A DNA stretch of 64,000 nucleotides from Streptomyces sp. HNM0574. GTDB taxonomy: Bacteria > Actinomycetota > Actinomycetes > Streptomycetales > Streptomycetaceae. The position numbers and the translations under genes were made by a program. The stretch is from positions 372,001 to 436,000 of the forward strand of contig NZ_JAASAH010000003.1 of assembly GCF_012726235.1 (NCBI RefSeq), written 5' to 3'. A model generated the notes under the pieces. The model was not told where the DNA came from. It searched no databases and saw only the letters and a program-made list of their open reading frames with translations. This document shows positions 1-8,288 of this stretch, piece after piece (the stretch's first letter is position 1; the number at the start of each line of letters is the position of its first letter).

Positions 1-623
1 TCGCCGTAGCAGAGCGCGAGCACCTCGCCGGTGCGCCGCTCGGCGGTCCAGTCCTGCGTCAGCCTGCCGAACAGCCGGGCCACGCCGGGCACCGCGAGCA
101 GCGCCGTCGGCACGGCGGTGCGCTGCGGCAGCCGCTCGGGCAGCGCCGGGGAGACCAGCGTGAGCGTCCGCACCAGGTCGGGGCGGACGGCGGCGATGCG
201 GGTGGCGACGGCGCCGCCCATGGAGTTGCCGAAGAGGTGCACGGGCGCCCGGCCGCACGCGTCGAGGTAGCGGATGACGGCGCGGGTGTGTCCGGTGACG
301 GAGTAGTCACCGCTGTCGGGCGGCGGGGAGTCGCCGAAGCCGGGGAGGTCGACGGCCTCGCCGTCGACGGTGTCCGCCAGCTCCGCCATCAGCGCCGTCC
401 AGTTCTGCGAGGAGCCGCCCAGCCCGTGCACGAACAGCGCGGGCGGCAGCCCCTCGCGGGCCGGCTCCCGGGAGCGGACCGTCAGCGTGAGCCGGCCCAG
501 CTCGACGGAGCGCACCCGCTCGCCCTCCCCGAGGAGGGGCCCGGTCGACGACGGCACGGCACGCGGCACCGCGGCACCGGCACCGGACGCGGCGGCGGGA
601 CGGGGCTTCTCGACAGGGGACAT
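1..623 (-). CDS. Alpha/beta hydrolase, C-terminus cut by window edge
   Basis: Only the first 207 codons are visible, because the gene runs off the left edge. The reading frame from the ATG at 621-623 gives an alanine-rich leader of about 35 residues, then a classic alpha/beta hydrolase core. An HGLGG oxyanion-hole motif follows the first core strand, and a GNSMGG nucleophile elbow carries the catalytic serine. The acid and histidine of the triad would lie outside the window. The fold covers esterases, lipases and haloperoxidase-like enzymes, and the substrate cannot be told. The neighbour at 785 is on the other strand, so the 160-base gap holds divergent promoters. Confidence 0.85.
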   Translation of the reverse strand, partial: MSPVEKPRPAAASGAGAAVPRAVPSSTGPLLGEGERVRSVELGRLTLTVRSREPAREGLPPALFVHGLGGSSQNWTALMAELADTVDGEAVDLPGFGDSPPPDSGDYSVTGHTRAVIRYLDACGRAPVHLFGNSMGGAVATRIAAVRPDLVRTLTLVSPALPERLPQRTAVPTALLAVPGVARLFGRLTQDWTAERRTGEVLALCYG

Positions 624-784
624 GCAGCAATATTACGAGACGATCACGCCCGGAATGATGTGTTCGCACTCACAGCACGGGCACCCGTACCACCCCTCCC
701 CGCACCGGGGCGGGCCGGGCGGAAACCCGCATCCGGGGCCTACGCTCGGGAGAGAGCGCGACTGCCTGCGAAAGGGGAGCCCGC

Positions 785-1030
785 ATGCCTGTCGACCCGA
801 CCGATCCCGACACCTTCGAGGACGCGTACGAGGAAGAGCCGGAGGAATCCGGAGCACTCGGGGATTTCGAGGCGTCGTCCGCCGACGCCGCCGAGCAGCA
901 GGCCGACCTGCTCCGTCAGCGCGACGAGCCGATGACCGGCCGTGACGAGTACCCGGCCGCCGAGGTCGACCCGGCGGACGCCGCGGATCAGGCACGTGTC
1001 GTGGAGATGAACGAGGACGAGTACCGATAA
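785..1030 (+). CDS. Small acidic hypothetical protein, 81 aa
   Basis: This is a short, very acidic protein rich in Asp, Glu and Ala, with no membrane segment, cysteine cluster or recognisable domain. A GGGGAG ribosome binding site sits six bases before the ATG, and codon use is typical of the neighbours, so it is likely real. The composition suggests an intrinsically disordered protein. Similar short acidic proteins occur in streptomycetes, but I do not recognise a function. The next gene, a TetR regulator, is on the same strand 122 bases on and probably has its own promoter. Confidence 0.7.
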   Translation: MPVDPTDPDTFEDAYEEEPEESGALGDFEASSADAAEQQADLLRQRDEPMTGRDEYPAAEVDPADAADQARVVEMNEDEYR

Positions 1031-1152
1031 ACCGCCCACTCGCGCGTTCCAGTCGGTGAAATTCTCGCTCCGCACCGCGCACACGCCTGTTACCCAAAAG
1101 TACGATGGCGGCGCAGCGCACACCGCGCGCGGAAACACATCAGGGAGGCGGC

Positions 1153-1776
1153 GTGACAGCCATCGAGCGGACAGAGGCGCGCCCTCGCGGCACACGCCTG
1201 CCGCGCCGGGCCCGGCGCAACCAGCTGCTGGGCGCTGCCCAGGAGGTCTTCGTCGCACAGGGCTACCACGCGGCGGCCATGGACGACATCGCCGACCGGG
1301 CGGGCGTCAGCAAGCCCGTGCTGTACCAGCACTTCCCGGGCAAGCTCGACCTCTACCTGGCCCTGCTGGACCAGCACTGCGACGCACTGCTGCAGTCCGT
1401 GCGCGCGGCGCTGGAGTCGACCTCGGACAACAAGCACCGGGTCGCGGCCACGATGGACGCGTACTTCGCCTACGTCGAGGACGAGGGCGGTGCCTTCCGG
1501 CTCGTCTTCGAGTCGGACCTCACCAACGAGCCGGCCGTGCGCGAGCGCGTGGAGAAGGTCAGCGTCGACTGTGCGGAGGCCGTGAGCGAGGTCATCGCCG
1601 AGGACACCAAGCTGCCGCGCGAGCAGTCCATGCTGCTGGCGATGGGCCTGTGCGGCATGGCGCAGATCACCGCGCGCTTCTGGCTCAGCTCGGGCCGGCA
1701 GATCCCGCGGGACGCGGCGGCCAAGCTGATCTCGTCGCTGTCGTGGCGCGGTATCGCCGGTTTCCCGATGCAGTGA
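1153..1776 (+). CDS. TetR/AcrR family transcriptional regulator
   Basis: This is a one-domain DNA-binding repressor of 207 residues. Residues about 20-65 form the TetR helix-turn-helix (AAMDDIADRAGVSKPVLYQHF), followed by a helical ligand-binding domain with no obvious ligand motif. I chose the GTG at 1153 because a GGGAGG sequence lies just before it; an in-frame ATG at 1105 would add 16 poorly folded residues. TetR proteins often control a neighbour, but nothing adjacent is an obvious efflux pump. DUF3107 lies 131 bases downstream on the same strand and is separated by its own ribosome site. Confidence 0.88.
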   Translation: MTAIERTEARPRGTRLPRRARRNQLLGAAQEVFVAQGYHAAAMDDIADRAGVSKPVLYQHFPGKLDLYLALLDQHCDALLQSVRAALESTSDNKHRVAATMDAYFAYVEDEGGAFRLVFESDLTNEPAVRERVEKVSVDCAEAVSEVIAEDTKLPREQSMLLAMGLCGMAQITARFWLSSGRQIPRDAAAKLISSLSWRGIAGFPMQ

Positions 1777-1907
1777 GCGGCTCCGCGGGGCGCGTGTTCG
1801 CTGCGGGCGTGCGGGCTCGCCGCTCCGGGATGTCCGCACCGGACTAATGTGTCCTGCGTACAGCGCGGCTGGCCGCGTACCCAACTGACTGTCGGAGGGA
1901 CATAGCC

Positions 1908-2138
1908 GTGGAGGTCAAGATCGGCGTGCAGCACGCGCCCCGCGAGATCGTCTTCGAGAGCAAGCTGAACCCCGAAGAGATCGAGAAGGCGGTTTCCGCT
2001 GCGCTCGCTGACAGCGGCGCGAACGTGCTCAACCTGGAGGACGAGCACGGCAAGAAGATCCTCGTCCCGTCCGACCGGATCGCCTACGTCGAGATCGGCG
2101 AGCAGGCCGGACGCAAGGTGGGCTTCGGCACACTCTGA
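1908..2138 (+). CDS. DUF3107 family protein
   Basis: A 76-residue protein starting with GTG behind a GGAGGG site. It has the compact alpha/beta look of DUF3107, an actinobacterial family of 70-80 residues: an N-terminal strand (VKIGVQ), a helix around residues 25-40, and a C-terminal strand carrying IAYVEIG. No catalytic residues are evident, and function is unknown to me. The transcript probably ends at the hairpin at 2184-2214. In streptomycetes it usually sits between this TetR gene and the DEAD-box helicase, as here. Confidence 0.88.
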   Translation: MEVKIGVQHAPREIVFESKLNPEEIEKAVSAALADSGANVLNLEDEHGKKILVPSDRIAYVEIGEQAGRKVGFGTL

Positions 2139-2183
2139 GTGCGGGGCTCCGGCACCGGCGGAGCGGGGCACCACAACCCCTGC

Positions 2184-2214
2184 GGCGGCTCTTCGAATTG
2201 CTCGAAGGGCCGCC
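2184..2214 (+). terminator. Hairpin terminator after DUF3107 gene
   Basis: A 13-base stem (arms 2184-2196 and 2202-2214, one G-T pair) closes a five-base loop and is followed by a short T-run. It lies 46 bases after the DUF3107 stop codon. Confidence 0.75.
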
Positions 2215-2301
2215 GTTTCGCGTGCGTCCCCGCAGGGGAGGACCGGAACGACCGTTTTGCGCCACCGGCCCGCCCAGGCCGTATCCCCCGAGGAGGTCCC
2301 C

Positions 2302-2595
2302 ATGATCTGGGAGGCACTCGGCTCCGTCGTGCTCGGACTCGCCGTCGCGTACGCGGCCGCCGCCCGCCTGCCCGGACGGTTCCCCAACCAGGCGCTGGTC
2401 TTCGCCACAGGACCCGTCGCCGCGCTGCTCGGCGGCATCGTCACCCGCGTCGTCCTCGGCCCGGGGCACACGGCCCTGACGCTGGTCGCCGCCGCCGCGG
2501 TGAGTGTGGCACTCCTCTCACTCCTGCTGAGCGAGAACGTGCGCTCCCCCGGCCTGCCGCCCACCGCGGACATCCCGGGCACCCCGCCCGTCTGA
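2302..2595 (+). CDS. Small membrane protein, 97 aa
   Basis: The ATG at 2302 has an AGGAGG site six bases upstream, which rules out the longer frame from 2257. The protein shows about three hydrophobic segments (residues 5-20, 33-50 and 56-74) joined by short loops, and a proline-rich tail. No family motif is recognised. It stands alone between the terminator at 2184 and the convergent ferritin-like gene. It is likely an integral membrane protein of unknown role. Confidence 0.75.
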   Translation: MIWEALGSVVLGLAVAYAAAARLPGRFPNQALVFATGPVAALLGGIVTRVVLGPGHTALTLVAAAAVSVALLSLLLSENVRSPGLPPTADIPGTPPV

Positions 2596-2662
2596 CCCGA
2601 CCGGGGCGCTGGCCCGCCCGACGCCGGGGCGGAACCGGCGCCGGGTACGACGAAAGCGCAGG

Positions 2663-3433
2663 TCAGGCCGCGAGGCCCAGGGCGGCCATCCGCTTGGTGT
2701 GCGCCTCGGTGATCCGGTTGAACATCTTGCCGACCTCCGCGAGGTCGAAGCCGTCGGCGATCCCGCCCACCAGCATCGTGGACAGCGCGTCCCGCTCGGC
2801 GACCACCCGCTGCGCCTGCGAGAGCGCCTCACCCATCAGCCGCCGTGCCCACAGCGCCAGCCGGCCGCTGACCCGGTGGTCGGCCTCGATGGCGGCCCGT
2901 ACCCGGTCCACGGCGAAGTTCGAGTGGCCGGTGTCGTCCAGCACACCGAGGACGAGGGCGCGGGTGTCGGCGTCGAGCCGCTCGGCGACCTCGCGGTAGA
3001 AGTCGGACGCGATCGAGTCGCCGACGTACGCCTTGATCAGGCCCTCCAGCCAGTCCGAGGGCGCGGTCTGGCGGTGGAACTCGTCCAGCGCGGCCGCGAA
3101 CGGCTCCATCGCCTCGGTCGGCTCCTCGTCGATCTCCGCCAGCCGCCGCCGCAGCCGCTCGAAGTGGCCGAACTCGGCGGAGGCCATCGAGGCCAGCGCC
3201 GCCTTGTCGGCCAGCGAGGGTGCCAGCTTCGCGTCCTCGGCCAGGCGCTCGAAGGCGGCCAGCTCGCCGTACGCCAGGGCTCCCAGCAGGTCCACGACCG
3301 CCGCGCGGTAGGTCGGCTCGGCGGAAGCCTCCGCCCAGGACTGGGCGGCGATCCCGGTCCGGGGCTCGCTGCCCGCGGCCTCCTCGGCGGTGTCGCCGGC
3401 CCCTGCGGCAGTGGTGTTGTCAGACGTCTCCAT
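2663..3433 (-). CDS. Ferritin-like fold protein (MiaE_2 type)
   Basis: A 256-residue, almost wholly helical protein. After a disordered acidic start, residues about 45-250 form a ferritin-like helical bundle. The segments ASMASAEFGHFERL and GVLDDTGHSNFAVD carry Glu and His spaced as in di-iron carboxylate sites. This actinobacterial family is often annotated as tRNA-(ms2io6A)-hydroxylase-like (MiaE_2), but the substrate is not established. The start ATG at 3433 is chosen because the upstream part of the open frame is low-quality intergenic sequence. The gene diverges from the DEAD-box helicase and shares a 390-base intergenic region with it. Confidence 0.82.
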   Translation of the reverse strand: METSDNTTAAGAGDTAEEAAGSEPRTGIAAQSWAEASAEPTYRAAVVDLLGALAYGELAAFERLAEDAKLAPSLADKAALASMASAEFGHFERLRRRLAEIDEEPTEAMEPFAAALDEFHRQTAPSDWLEGLIKAYVGDSIASDFYREVAERLDADTRALVLGVLDDTGHSNFAVDRVRAAIEADHRVSGRLALWARRLMGEALSQAQRVVAERDALSTMLVGGIADGFDLAEVGKMFNRITEAHTKRMAALGLAA

Positions 3434-3825
3434 GGCCTGCACGATAGCCCGCCCCACCTGCCCGGGAAGCGGCCCGTCCCGAGGTCGTGACGCCCCGGTG
3501 GACTTCGTACACAACAATCGCCCCGGTACACATGCGCGGATCCGGGGTACAGTGATATTGGCGCCCGCCGGAATCGGCGGGCCGCATGTACGCATGACTG
3601 CGGATGCCCGGTCGGTGGCCCGATCGGCTCCGACCCGACAAGCCCTCGACCGCGTGGGCCGTGCAGAGGCACGCACCGCGGCATGAGGGACCGCTCGCGC
3701 GGGAAGAGCGCTTGAGCGAGAGCCAGTGGTCCCGCACCGACCGGCGGGCCGGCAAGGCGCCGCCTTCGGTGCGGTGCGACCCTCCTCGCCTCCTCACCTC
3801 GCGTCACACAGAAGAGGCAAGCATC
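3434..3825. promoter_or_regulatory. Divergent promoter region and long helicase 5' leader
   Basis: No convincing gene lies here. A -10-like TACAGT at 3548-3553 points toward the helicase. A perfect 8-base stem with a four-base loop (3563-3582) follows at once, so the helicase mRNA would begin with a hairpin and carry a leader of about 265 nt. A GAAGAGG ribosome-site candidate sits at 3811-3817. The open frame continues up to 3604, but its composition does not look like protein. Confidence 0.5.
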
Positions 3826-5493
3826 CTGTCCACCACGTTTCGCGATCTCGGGATTCTCTCCGAGACGGCCGAGGCCCTCGAAGCCGTCGGCATCACGTCC
3901 CCCTTTCCCATCCAGGAGCTGACGCTTCCCGTCGCACTCGCGGGCAACGACGTCATCGGCCAGGCGAAGACCGGTACGGGCAAGACGCTCGGGTTCGGCC
4001 TGCCGCTGCTGGAGACCGTCACCGTCCCCGCCGACGTCGAGACCGGCCGGGCGCAGCCCGAGGAGCTGTCCGACGCACCGCAGGCCCTCGTGGTCGTCCC
4101 CACCCGCGAGCTGTGCCAGCAGGTCACCAACGATCTTCAGACGGCGGGCAAGGTCCGTAACGTCCGGGTGCTGTCCATCTACGGCGGCCGGGCCTACGAG
4201 CCGCAGGTCGAGGCGCTGAACAAGGGCGTCGACATCGTCGTGGGCACGCCGGGCCGGCTGCTGGACCTCGCGGGGCAGAAGAAGCTCCGCCTGTCCGAGG
4301 TCCGCGCCCTCGTCCTGGACGAGGCCGACGAGATGCTCGACCTGGGCTTCCTGCCGGACGTCGAGAAGATCATCCAGATGCTTCCGGCGAAGCGGCAGAC
4401 CATGCTGTTCTCCGCGACGATGCCGGGCCAGGTCATCTCGCTGGCCCGCCGCTACATGAGCCAGCCCACGCACATCCGCGCCTCCGAGCCGGACGACGCG
4501 GGCCACACCGTCGCCAACACCACGCAGCACGTCTACCGCGCCCACTCCATGGACAAGCCGGAGATGGTCGCCCGCATCCTGCAGGCCGAGAGCCGCGGCC
4601 TGGCGATGATCTTCTGCCGTACGAAGCGCACCGCCGCCGACGTCTCCGAGCAGCTGACCCGCCGCGGCTTCGCCTCCGGCGCCGTCCACGGCGACCTGGG
4701 CCAGGGCGCCCGCGAGCAGGCGCTGCGCGCCTTCCGCAACGGCAAGGTCGACGTGCTGGTCTGCACCGACGTGGCCGCGCGCGGCATCGACGTCGACGGT
4801 GTGACGCATGTCATCAACTACCAGACGCCCGAGGACGAGAAGACCTACCTGCACCGCATCGGCCGCACCGGCCGCGCGGGCGCCTCGGGTACGGCCGTCA
4901 CGCTCGTCGACTGGGACGACATCCCGCGCTGGCAGCTGATCAACAAGGCGCTGGAGCTGGAGCACCCGGACCCGCCCGAGACGTACTCGACCTCCCCGCA
5001 CCTCTACGAGGAGCTGGGCATTCCGCAGGGCACCAAGGGTGTGCTGCCGCGTGCCGAGCGGACGCGTGAGGGGCTGTCGGCCGAGAAGGTCGAGGACCTG
5101 GGCGAGACCGGCCGCGGTGGCCGCGGCGGCGGGCGCTCCGGCGCGCGCGACGAGGCCGAGGAGCGCCCGAAGCGCACCCGGACGCAGCGTCAGCGCCGCC
5201 GTACGCGGGGCGGCAGCCCGGTGGACGGCGAGAGCGCGTCCGGTGCCTCGGAGGCGGGTTCCGCTCCGGGGCCGGACGCGGAGTCGGGTGAGGCGCGGAA
5301 GCCGCGCCGTCGCCGTCGTACGCGTTCCGGTTCGGGCTCCGGCGGGGCGGCGAAGTCCGCCGAGCAGGCCGGGGGTTCGGGTTCCGGTCCGGCTTCCGCT
5401 TCCGCTGAGGGCGAGGGGGCCGCCAAGCCGCGCCGCCGTCGTCGTACGCGTTCCGGTTCCGCCGCCAAGCAGCAGGCGTCCGCCGAGGGCTGA
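3826..5493 (+). CDS. DEAD-box ATP-dependent RNA helicase
   Basis: The protein unwinds RNA duplexes with ATP. From the proposed start it has the Q motif (FPIQ, about residue 27), Walker A AKTGTGKT (47-54), PTREL, TPGRL, DEAD, SAT, then the second RecA domain with FCRTK, TDVAARGID and HRIGRTGRAG. The last 130 residues are a disordered, strongly basic tail with repeated KPRRRRRTRSGS blocks, probably RNA-binding. The start is uncertain: the conserved N-terminus begins right after ATC-CTG at 3823-3828, with a GAAGAGG site just upstream and no ATG, GTG or TTG nearby. In-frame alternatives are ATG 3604 and GTG 3769, both without ribosome sites. The single-gene transcript ends at the hairpin at 5524. 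Confidence 0.93.
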   Translation: MSTTFRDLGILSETAEALEAVGITSPFPIQELTLPVALAGNDVIGQAKTGTGKTLGFGLPLLETVTVPADVETGRAQPEELSDAPQALVVVPTRELCQQVTNDLQTAGKVRNVRVLSIYGGRAYEPQVEALNKGVDIVVGTPGRLLDLAGQKKLRLSEVRALVLDEADEMLDLGFLPDVEKIIQMLPAKRQTMLFSATMPGQVISLARRYMSQPTHIRASEPDDAGHTVANTTQHVYRAHSMDKPEMVARILQAESRGLAMIFCRTKRTAADVSEQLTRRGFASGAVHGDLGQGAREQALRAFRNGKVDVLVCTDVAARGIDVDGVTHVINYQTPEDEKTYLHRIGRTGRAGASGTAVTLVDWDDIPRWQLINKALELEHPDPPETYSTSPHLYEELGIPQGTKGVLPRAERTREGLSAEKVEDLGETGRGGRGGGRSGARDEAEERPKRTRTQRQRRRTRGGSPVDGESASGASEAGSAPGPDAESGEARKPRRRRRTRSGSGSGGAAKSAEQAGGSGSGPASASAEGEGAAKPRRRRRTRSGSAAKQQASAEG

Positions 5494-5523
5494 GCCTCGC
5501 GCCGCCCCGGTTCCACACGCTGT

Positions 5524-5553
5524 GGCCCGGCCCCCGTCACGGGGTGCCGGGCC
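5524..5553 (+). terminator. Terminator after helicase gene
   Basis: A 13-base stem with one bulged T and a three-base loop lies 30 bases after the helicase stop codon. There is no T-run, which is usual in Streptomyces. Confidence 0.75.
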
Positions 5554-5637
5554 GCTGTGCGTTCGGGGCGGGGCGGGTTCACGGGGAGGCCGCGGGCGGT
5601 TCGCGGGGAGGTCGTGGGCGGGCGATAGCGTCTCGGC

Positions 5638-6537
5638 ATGAGCGTGCCTCCCTTCCTCGACCTCCCCGCGGCCGCCCGGGCCGTCCGGCTGAGCACCGCC
5701 CGCGGCTCCTTCGCGGCGCACGTCATCGACCCGCCGGACGCGCCGGGGGACGAGGGCACGGTGCTGCTGGTCCCCGGGTTCACCGGCAGCAAGGAGGACT
5801 TCATCGGGCTGCTGGAGCCACTGGCCCGTGCCGGGTTCCGGGTGGTGGCGGTGGACGGGCGCGGCCAGTTCGAGTCCGGCGGCCCGCGCGCCGAGGCGGC
5901 CTACGCGCAGCCGGAACTCGCCCGGGACGTCCTGGCGTTGGCGCGGACCGTGGGCGGCGGCGGGCGCGTCCATCTGCTCGGGCACTCGCTGGGCGGCCTG
6001 ATCGCGCGGGCCGCCGTCCTGGCGGACGCGGCGCCCTTCGCTTCGCTGACGCTGCTGAGCAGCGGCCCGGCCGAGGTCGCGCCGTCCCAGCGGCAGCGCC
6101 TGGAACTGCTGCTGGCCGCGCTCTCGGCGATGCCGATGGACGACATCTGGCAGGAGATCCGGAAGCTGGACCCGGCGCCGGGCTCCGAGGGGGACGCGCC
6201 GTTCCCGGTGGCCGAGGCGGACGCCTCGCGCGCGACGGCCGCGTTCCTGGAGCGCCGCTGGATGGCGAACGTGCCCGAGCAACTGGCCGTCACGGGGCGT
6301 CAGCTGGCCTCGGAGCCGGACCGGGTGGCCGAACTGGCCGGGGTCCCGCTGCCGGTGCACGTCGTCTCCGGCGCGACGGACGACGCCTGGCCCGTCCCGC
6401 TGCTCGACGCGATGGCGGAACGGCTGGGCGCCCGCCGCTCGGTCGTCGCCGGGGCGGGCCACTCCCCCAACGCCGACCGCCCGGCGGAGACGGCCCGCGC
6501 CCTCGCCGCGTTCTGGCACGGGCGTGACGCGGGCTGA
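5638..6537 (+). CDS. Alpha/beta hydrolase
   Basis: A complete 299-residue alpha/beta hydrolase. The features are an oxyanion loop (PGFTGSK, about residue 45), the GHSLGG nucleophile elbow (about residue 115), a cap region, the acid in SGATDDAW, and the catalytic histidine in GAGHSPN near the end. There is no signal peptide, so it is likely cytoplasmic. The family includes esterases and C-C hydrolases, and the substrate cannot be read from sequence. It converges on the MarC gene with only 18 bases between the two stops. Confidence 0.9.
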   Translation: MSVPPFLDLPAAARAVRLSTARGSFAAHVIDPPDAPGDEGTVLLVPGFTGSKEDFIGLLEPLARAGFRVVAVDGRGQFESGGPRAEAAYAQPELARDVLALARTVGGGGRVHLLGHSLGGLIARAAVLADAAPFASLTLLSSGPAEVAPSQRQRLELLLAALSAMPMDDIWQEIRKLDPAPGSEGDAPFPVAEADASRATAAFLERRWMANVPEQLAVTGRQLASEPDRVAELAGVPLPVHVVSGATDDAWPVPLLDAMAERLGARRSVVAGAGHSPNADRPAETARALAAFWHGRDAG

Positions 6538-6555
6538 CGCCGGGAGCGGGGCCGC

Positions 6556-7164
6556 TCAGCCGTGGCCCTGGACGAACTGCGTGACGCCGTTGGCGATCTG
6601 CTGGACCGCGATCGCGGAGAGCAGCATCCCGGAGAGGCGGGTGACGAGGACGACGCCGCCGTCCTTGATGACCCGGATGATCAGCAGCGAGTAGCGCATC
6701 ACCAGCCACAGCACCACGTGCATGGCGATGATCGCCGACCACACCGACAGCTGGCCGCCGAAGCCGTCCGCGTGCTGCACGGCGAGGATGACGGAGACGA
6801 TCGCGCCGGGTCCCGCGAGCAGCGGCATCCCGAGCGGGACGAGGGCGACGTTGACGTCCTTCGTCTGCGAGGGCTCGTCGGTCTTGCCGGTGAGCAGGGA
6901 CAGCGCGACGAGCAGGAGCAGCAGTCCGCCCGCGACCATCAGCGCGGGCACGGAGACGTGCAGGTAGTCGAGGACCTGCTTGCCGCAGATCCCGAAGACG
7001 GTGATCACGCCGAAGGCCACGGCCGTCGCCTGGAGCGCCATCTTGCGCTGCATCTTGGCGGGGCGTCCCGAGGTCAGCCCGAGGAAGATCGGCGTGATGC
7101 CGGGCGGGTCCATGATGACGAACAGGGTGAGGAATACGGAGCCGAAGACGGCGAAGTCGAACAC
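6556..7164 (-). CDS. MarC family integral membrane protein
   Basis: A 202-residue protein with six predicted membrane segments, the full length of the MarC/YchE (NAAT) family. Family hallmarks visible are the N-terminal segment ending MDPPGITPIF, a central PLLAGPGAI loop, and a C-terminal LSGMLLSAIAVQ helix. MarC was once tied to multidrug resistance, but that link was withdrawn; some relatives transport amino acids. The start is GTG at 7164. The 200 bases upstream up to the PHP gene probably hold its promoter. Confidence 0.9.
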   Translation of the reverse strand: MFDFAVFGSVFLTLFVIMDPPGITPIFLGLTSGRPAKMQRKMALQATAVAFGVITVFGICGKQVLDYLHVSVPALMVAGGLLLLLVALSLLTGKTDEPSQTKDVNVALVPLGMPLLAGPGAIVSVILAVQHADGFGGQLSVWSAIIAMHVVLWLVMRYSLLIIRVIKDGGVVLVTRLSGMLLSAIAVQQIANGVTQFVQGHG

Positions 7165-7365
7165 GGTGGTGCTGCCTTGCTGGTGGGGAGGGTCTGGTGG
7201 ATATCAGGACGTACCGCCGCACCGGCGCGCACGACGGCCGGTGCCGGCAGACGGCACGGGCCCGGCTTCACAACAAGCCCGGGACCCGGAAAGGGAGAGA
7301 GGGAGGAAAGGGGGAAGCCCGGCGGGGCGCGACGCGGCGCCCGTGAGCCGGTGGTGGACGCGGCG

Positions 7366-8211
7366 TCAGCCGGTGACGGGCGAGGCTCCGGAGCCGCGGT
7401 CCGCGATCTCCTCGTAGACGTCGGGGATCGTCAGGTGCTCGCCGAGGACGCAGGTCTTGCGGCTGCCGTGGTAGTCGCTGGAGCCGGTGGCGAGGAGGCC
7501 GAGGTCGGCGGCCATGCCGTGCAGCCGCCTGCGGGTGGCGGGGTCGTGGTCCATGTGGTCGGCCTCGAGGCCGTCGAGCCCGGCGGCGGCGAGGTCGGCT
7601 ATCGCGCTCTCGGGGACGCAGTGGCCGCGCTTGACGGCCATCGGGTGCGCGAAGACGGCGACGCCGCCCGCGCCCTTGATGAGCCGCAGCGCCTCGAAGG
7701 GGTCGAGTTCGTGCTTGTCGACGTAGGCCCGGCCGTCGTTCGCGATCCACTCCTCGGTGAACGCGTCCGAGACGGAGCCGATCACTCCGGCCTCGACCAT
7801 GGCCGAGGCGATGTGCGGGCGTCCGACCGCCCCGTCCCCGGCGATCTCCGCGACCCGCTCCCAGGTCACGGGCACGCCCAGCTCGCGCAGCTTGGCGACC
7901 ATGCCGCGGGCGCGGGGGACGCGGTCGTCGCGGACGAGTTCGCGCTCGCGGGCCAGCTCGGGCTCCTCGGGGTCGAAGAGGTAGGCGAGCATGTGCAGGC
8001 CGATGCCGTCGAGGCGGCAGGAGAGTTCGGCGCCGGTGACGAGGGTCAGCCCGGCGGGCAGCGCGCGCAGCGCCTCCGCGTGCCCGGAGACGGTGTCGTG
8101 ATCGGTGAGCGCGACGACGTCCAGCCCGGCGGCCCGTGCGTTGCGGACGAGCTCGGCGGGGGTGTCGGTGCCGTCCGATGCGGTGGAGTGGGTGTGCAGG
8201 TCGATGCGCAC
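7366..8211 (-). CDS. PHP domain phosphoesterase
   Basis: A 281-residue PHP-family metal-dependent phosphoesterase. Metal ligands are visible in order: HTH near the N-terminus (IDLHTHSTASDG), TDHD, GAELSC, VFAHP, and the terminal SSDYHG. This arrangement is that of the TrpH/YciV type, which includes 3',5'-nucleoside bisphosphate phosphatases and RNase AM. The GTG start at 8211 has a GGAG site eight bases upstream; the frame continues open into the next gene but is a shadow there. It may be co-transcribed with the DUF6758-like gene that lies 77 bases upstream on the same strand. Confidence 0.9.
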   Translation of the reverse strand: MRIDLHTHSTASDGTDTPAELVRNARAAGLDVVALTDHDTVSGHAEALRALPAGLTLVTGAELSCRLDGIGLHMLAYLFDPEEPELARERELVRDDRVPRARGMVAKLRELGVPVTWERVAEIAGDGAVGRPHIASAMVEAGVIGSVSDAFTEEWIANDGRAYVDKHELDPFEALRLIKGAGGVAVFAHPMAVKRGHCVPESAIADLAAAGLDGLEADHMDHDPATRRRLHGMAADLGLLATGSSDYHGSRKTCVLGEHLTIPDVYEEIADRGSGASPVTG

Positions 8212-8288
8212 GGTACGGGCTCCAGCGGGGACGGGCGGGTGTTCGATCGGGACGTTGCCGTCCCAGAATAACCGCCGACGCGACCGGC

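Noticed and set aside
3037..6519. 1160-codon open frame on the minus strand
   Set aside because: It is the antisense shadow of the helicase and hydrolase genes. High GC keeps antisense frames open, and the sequence shows no domain.
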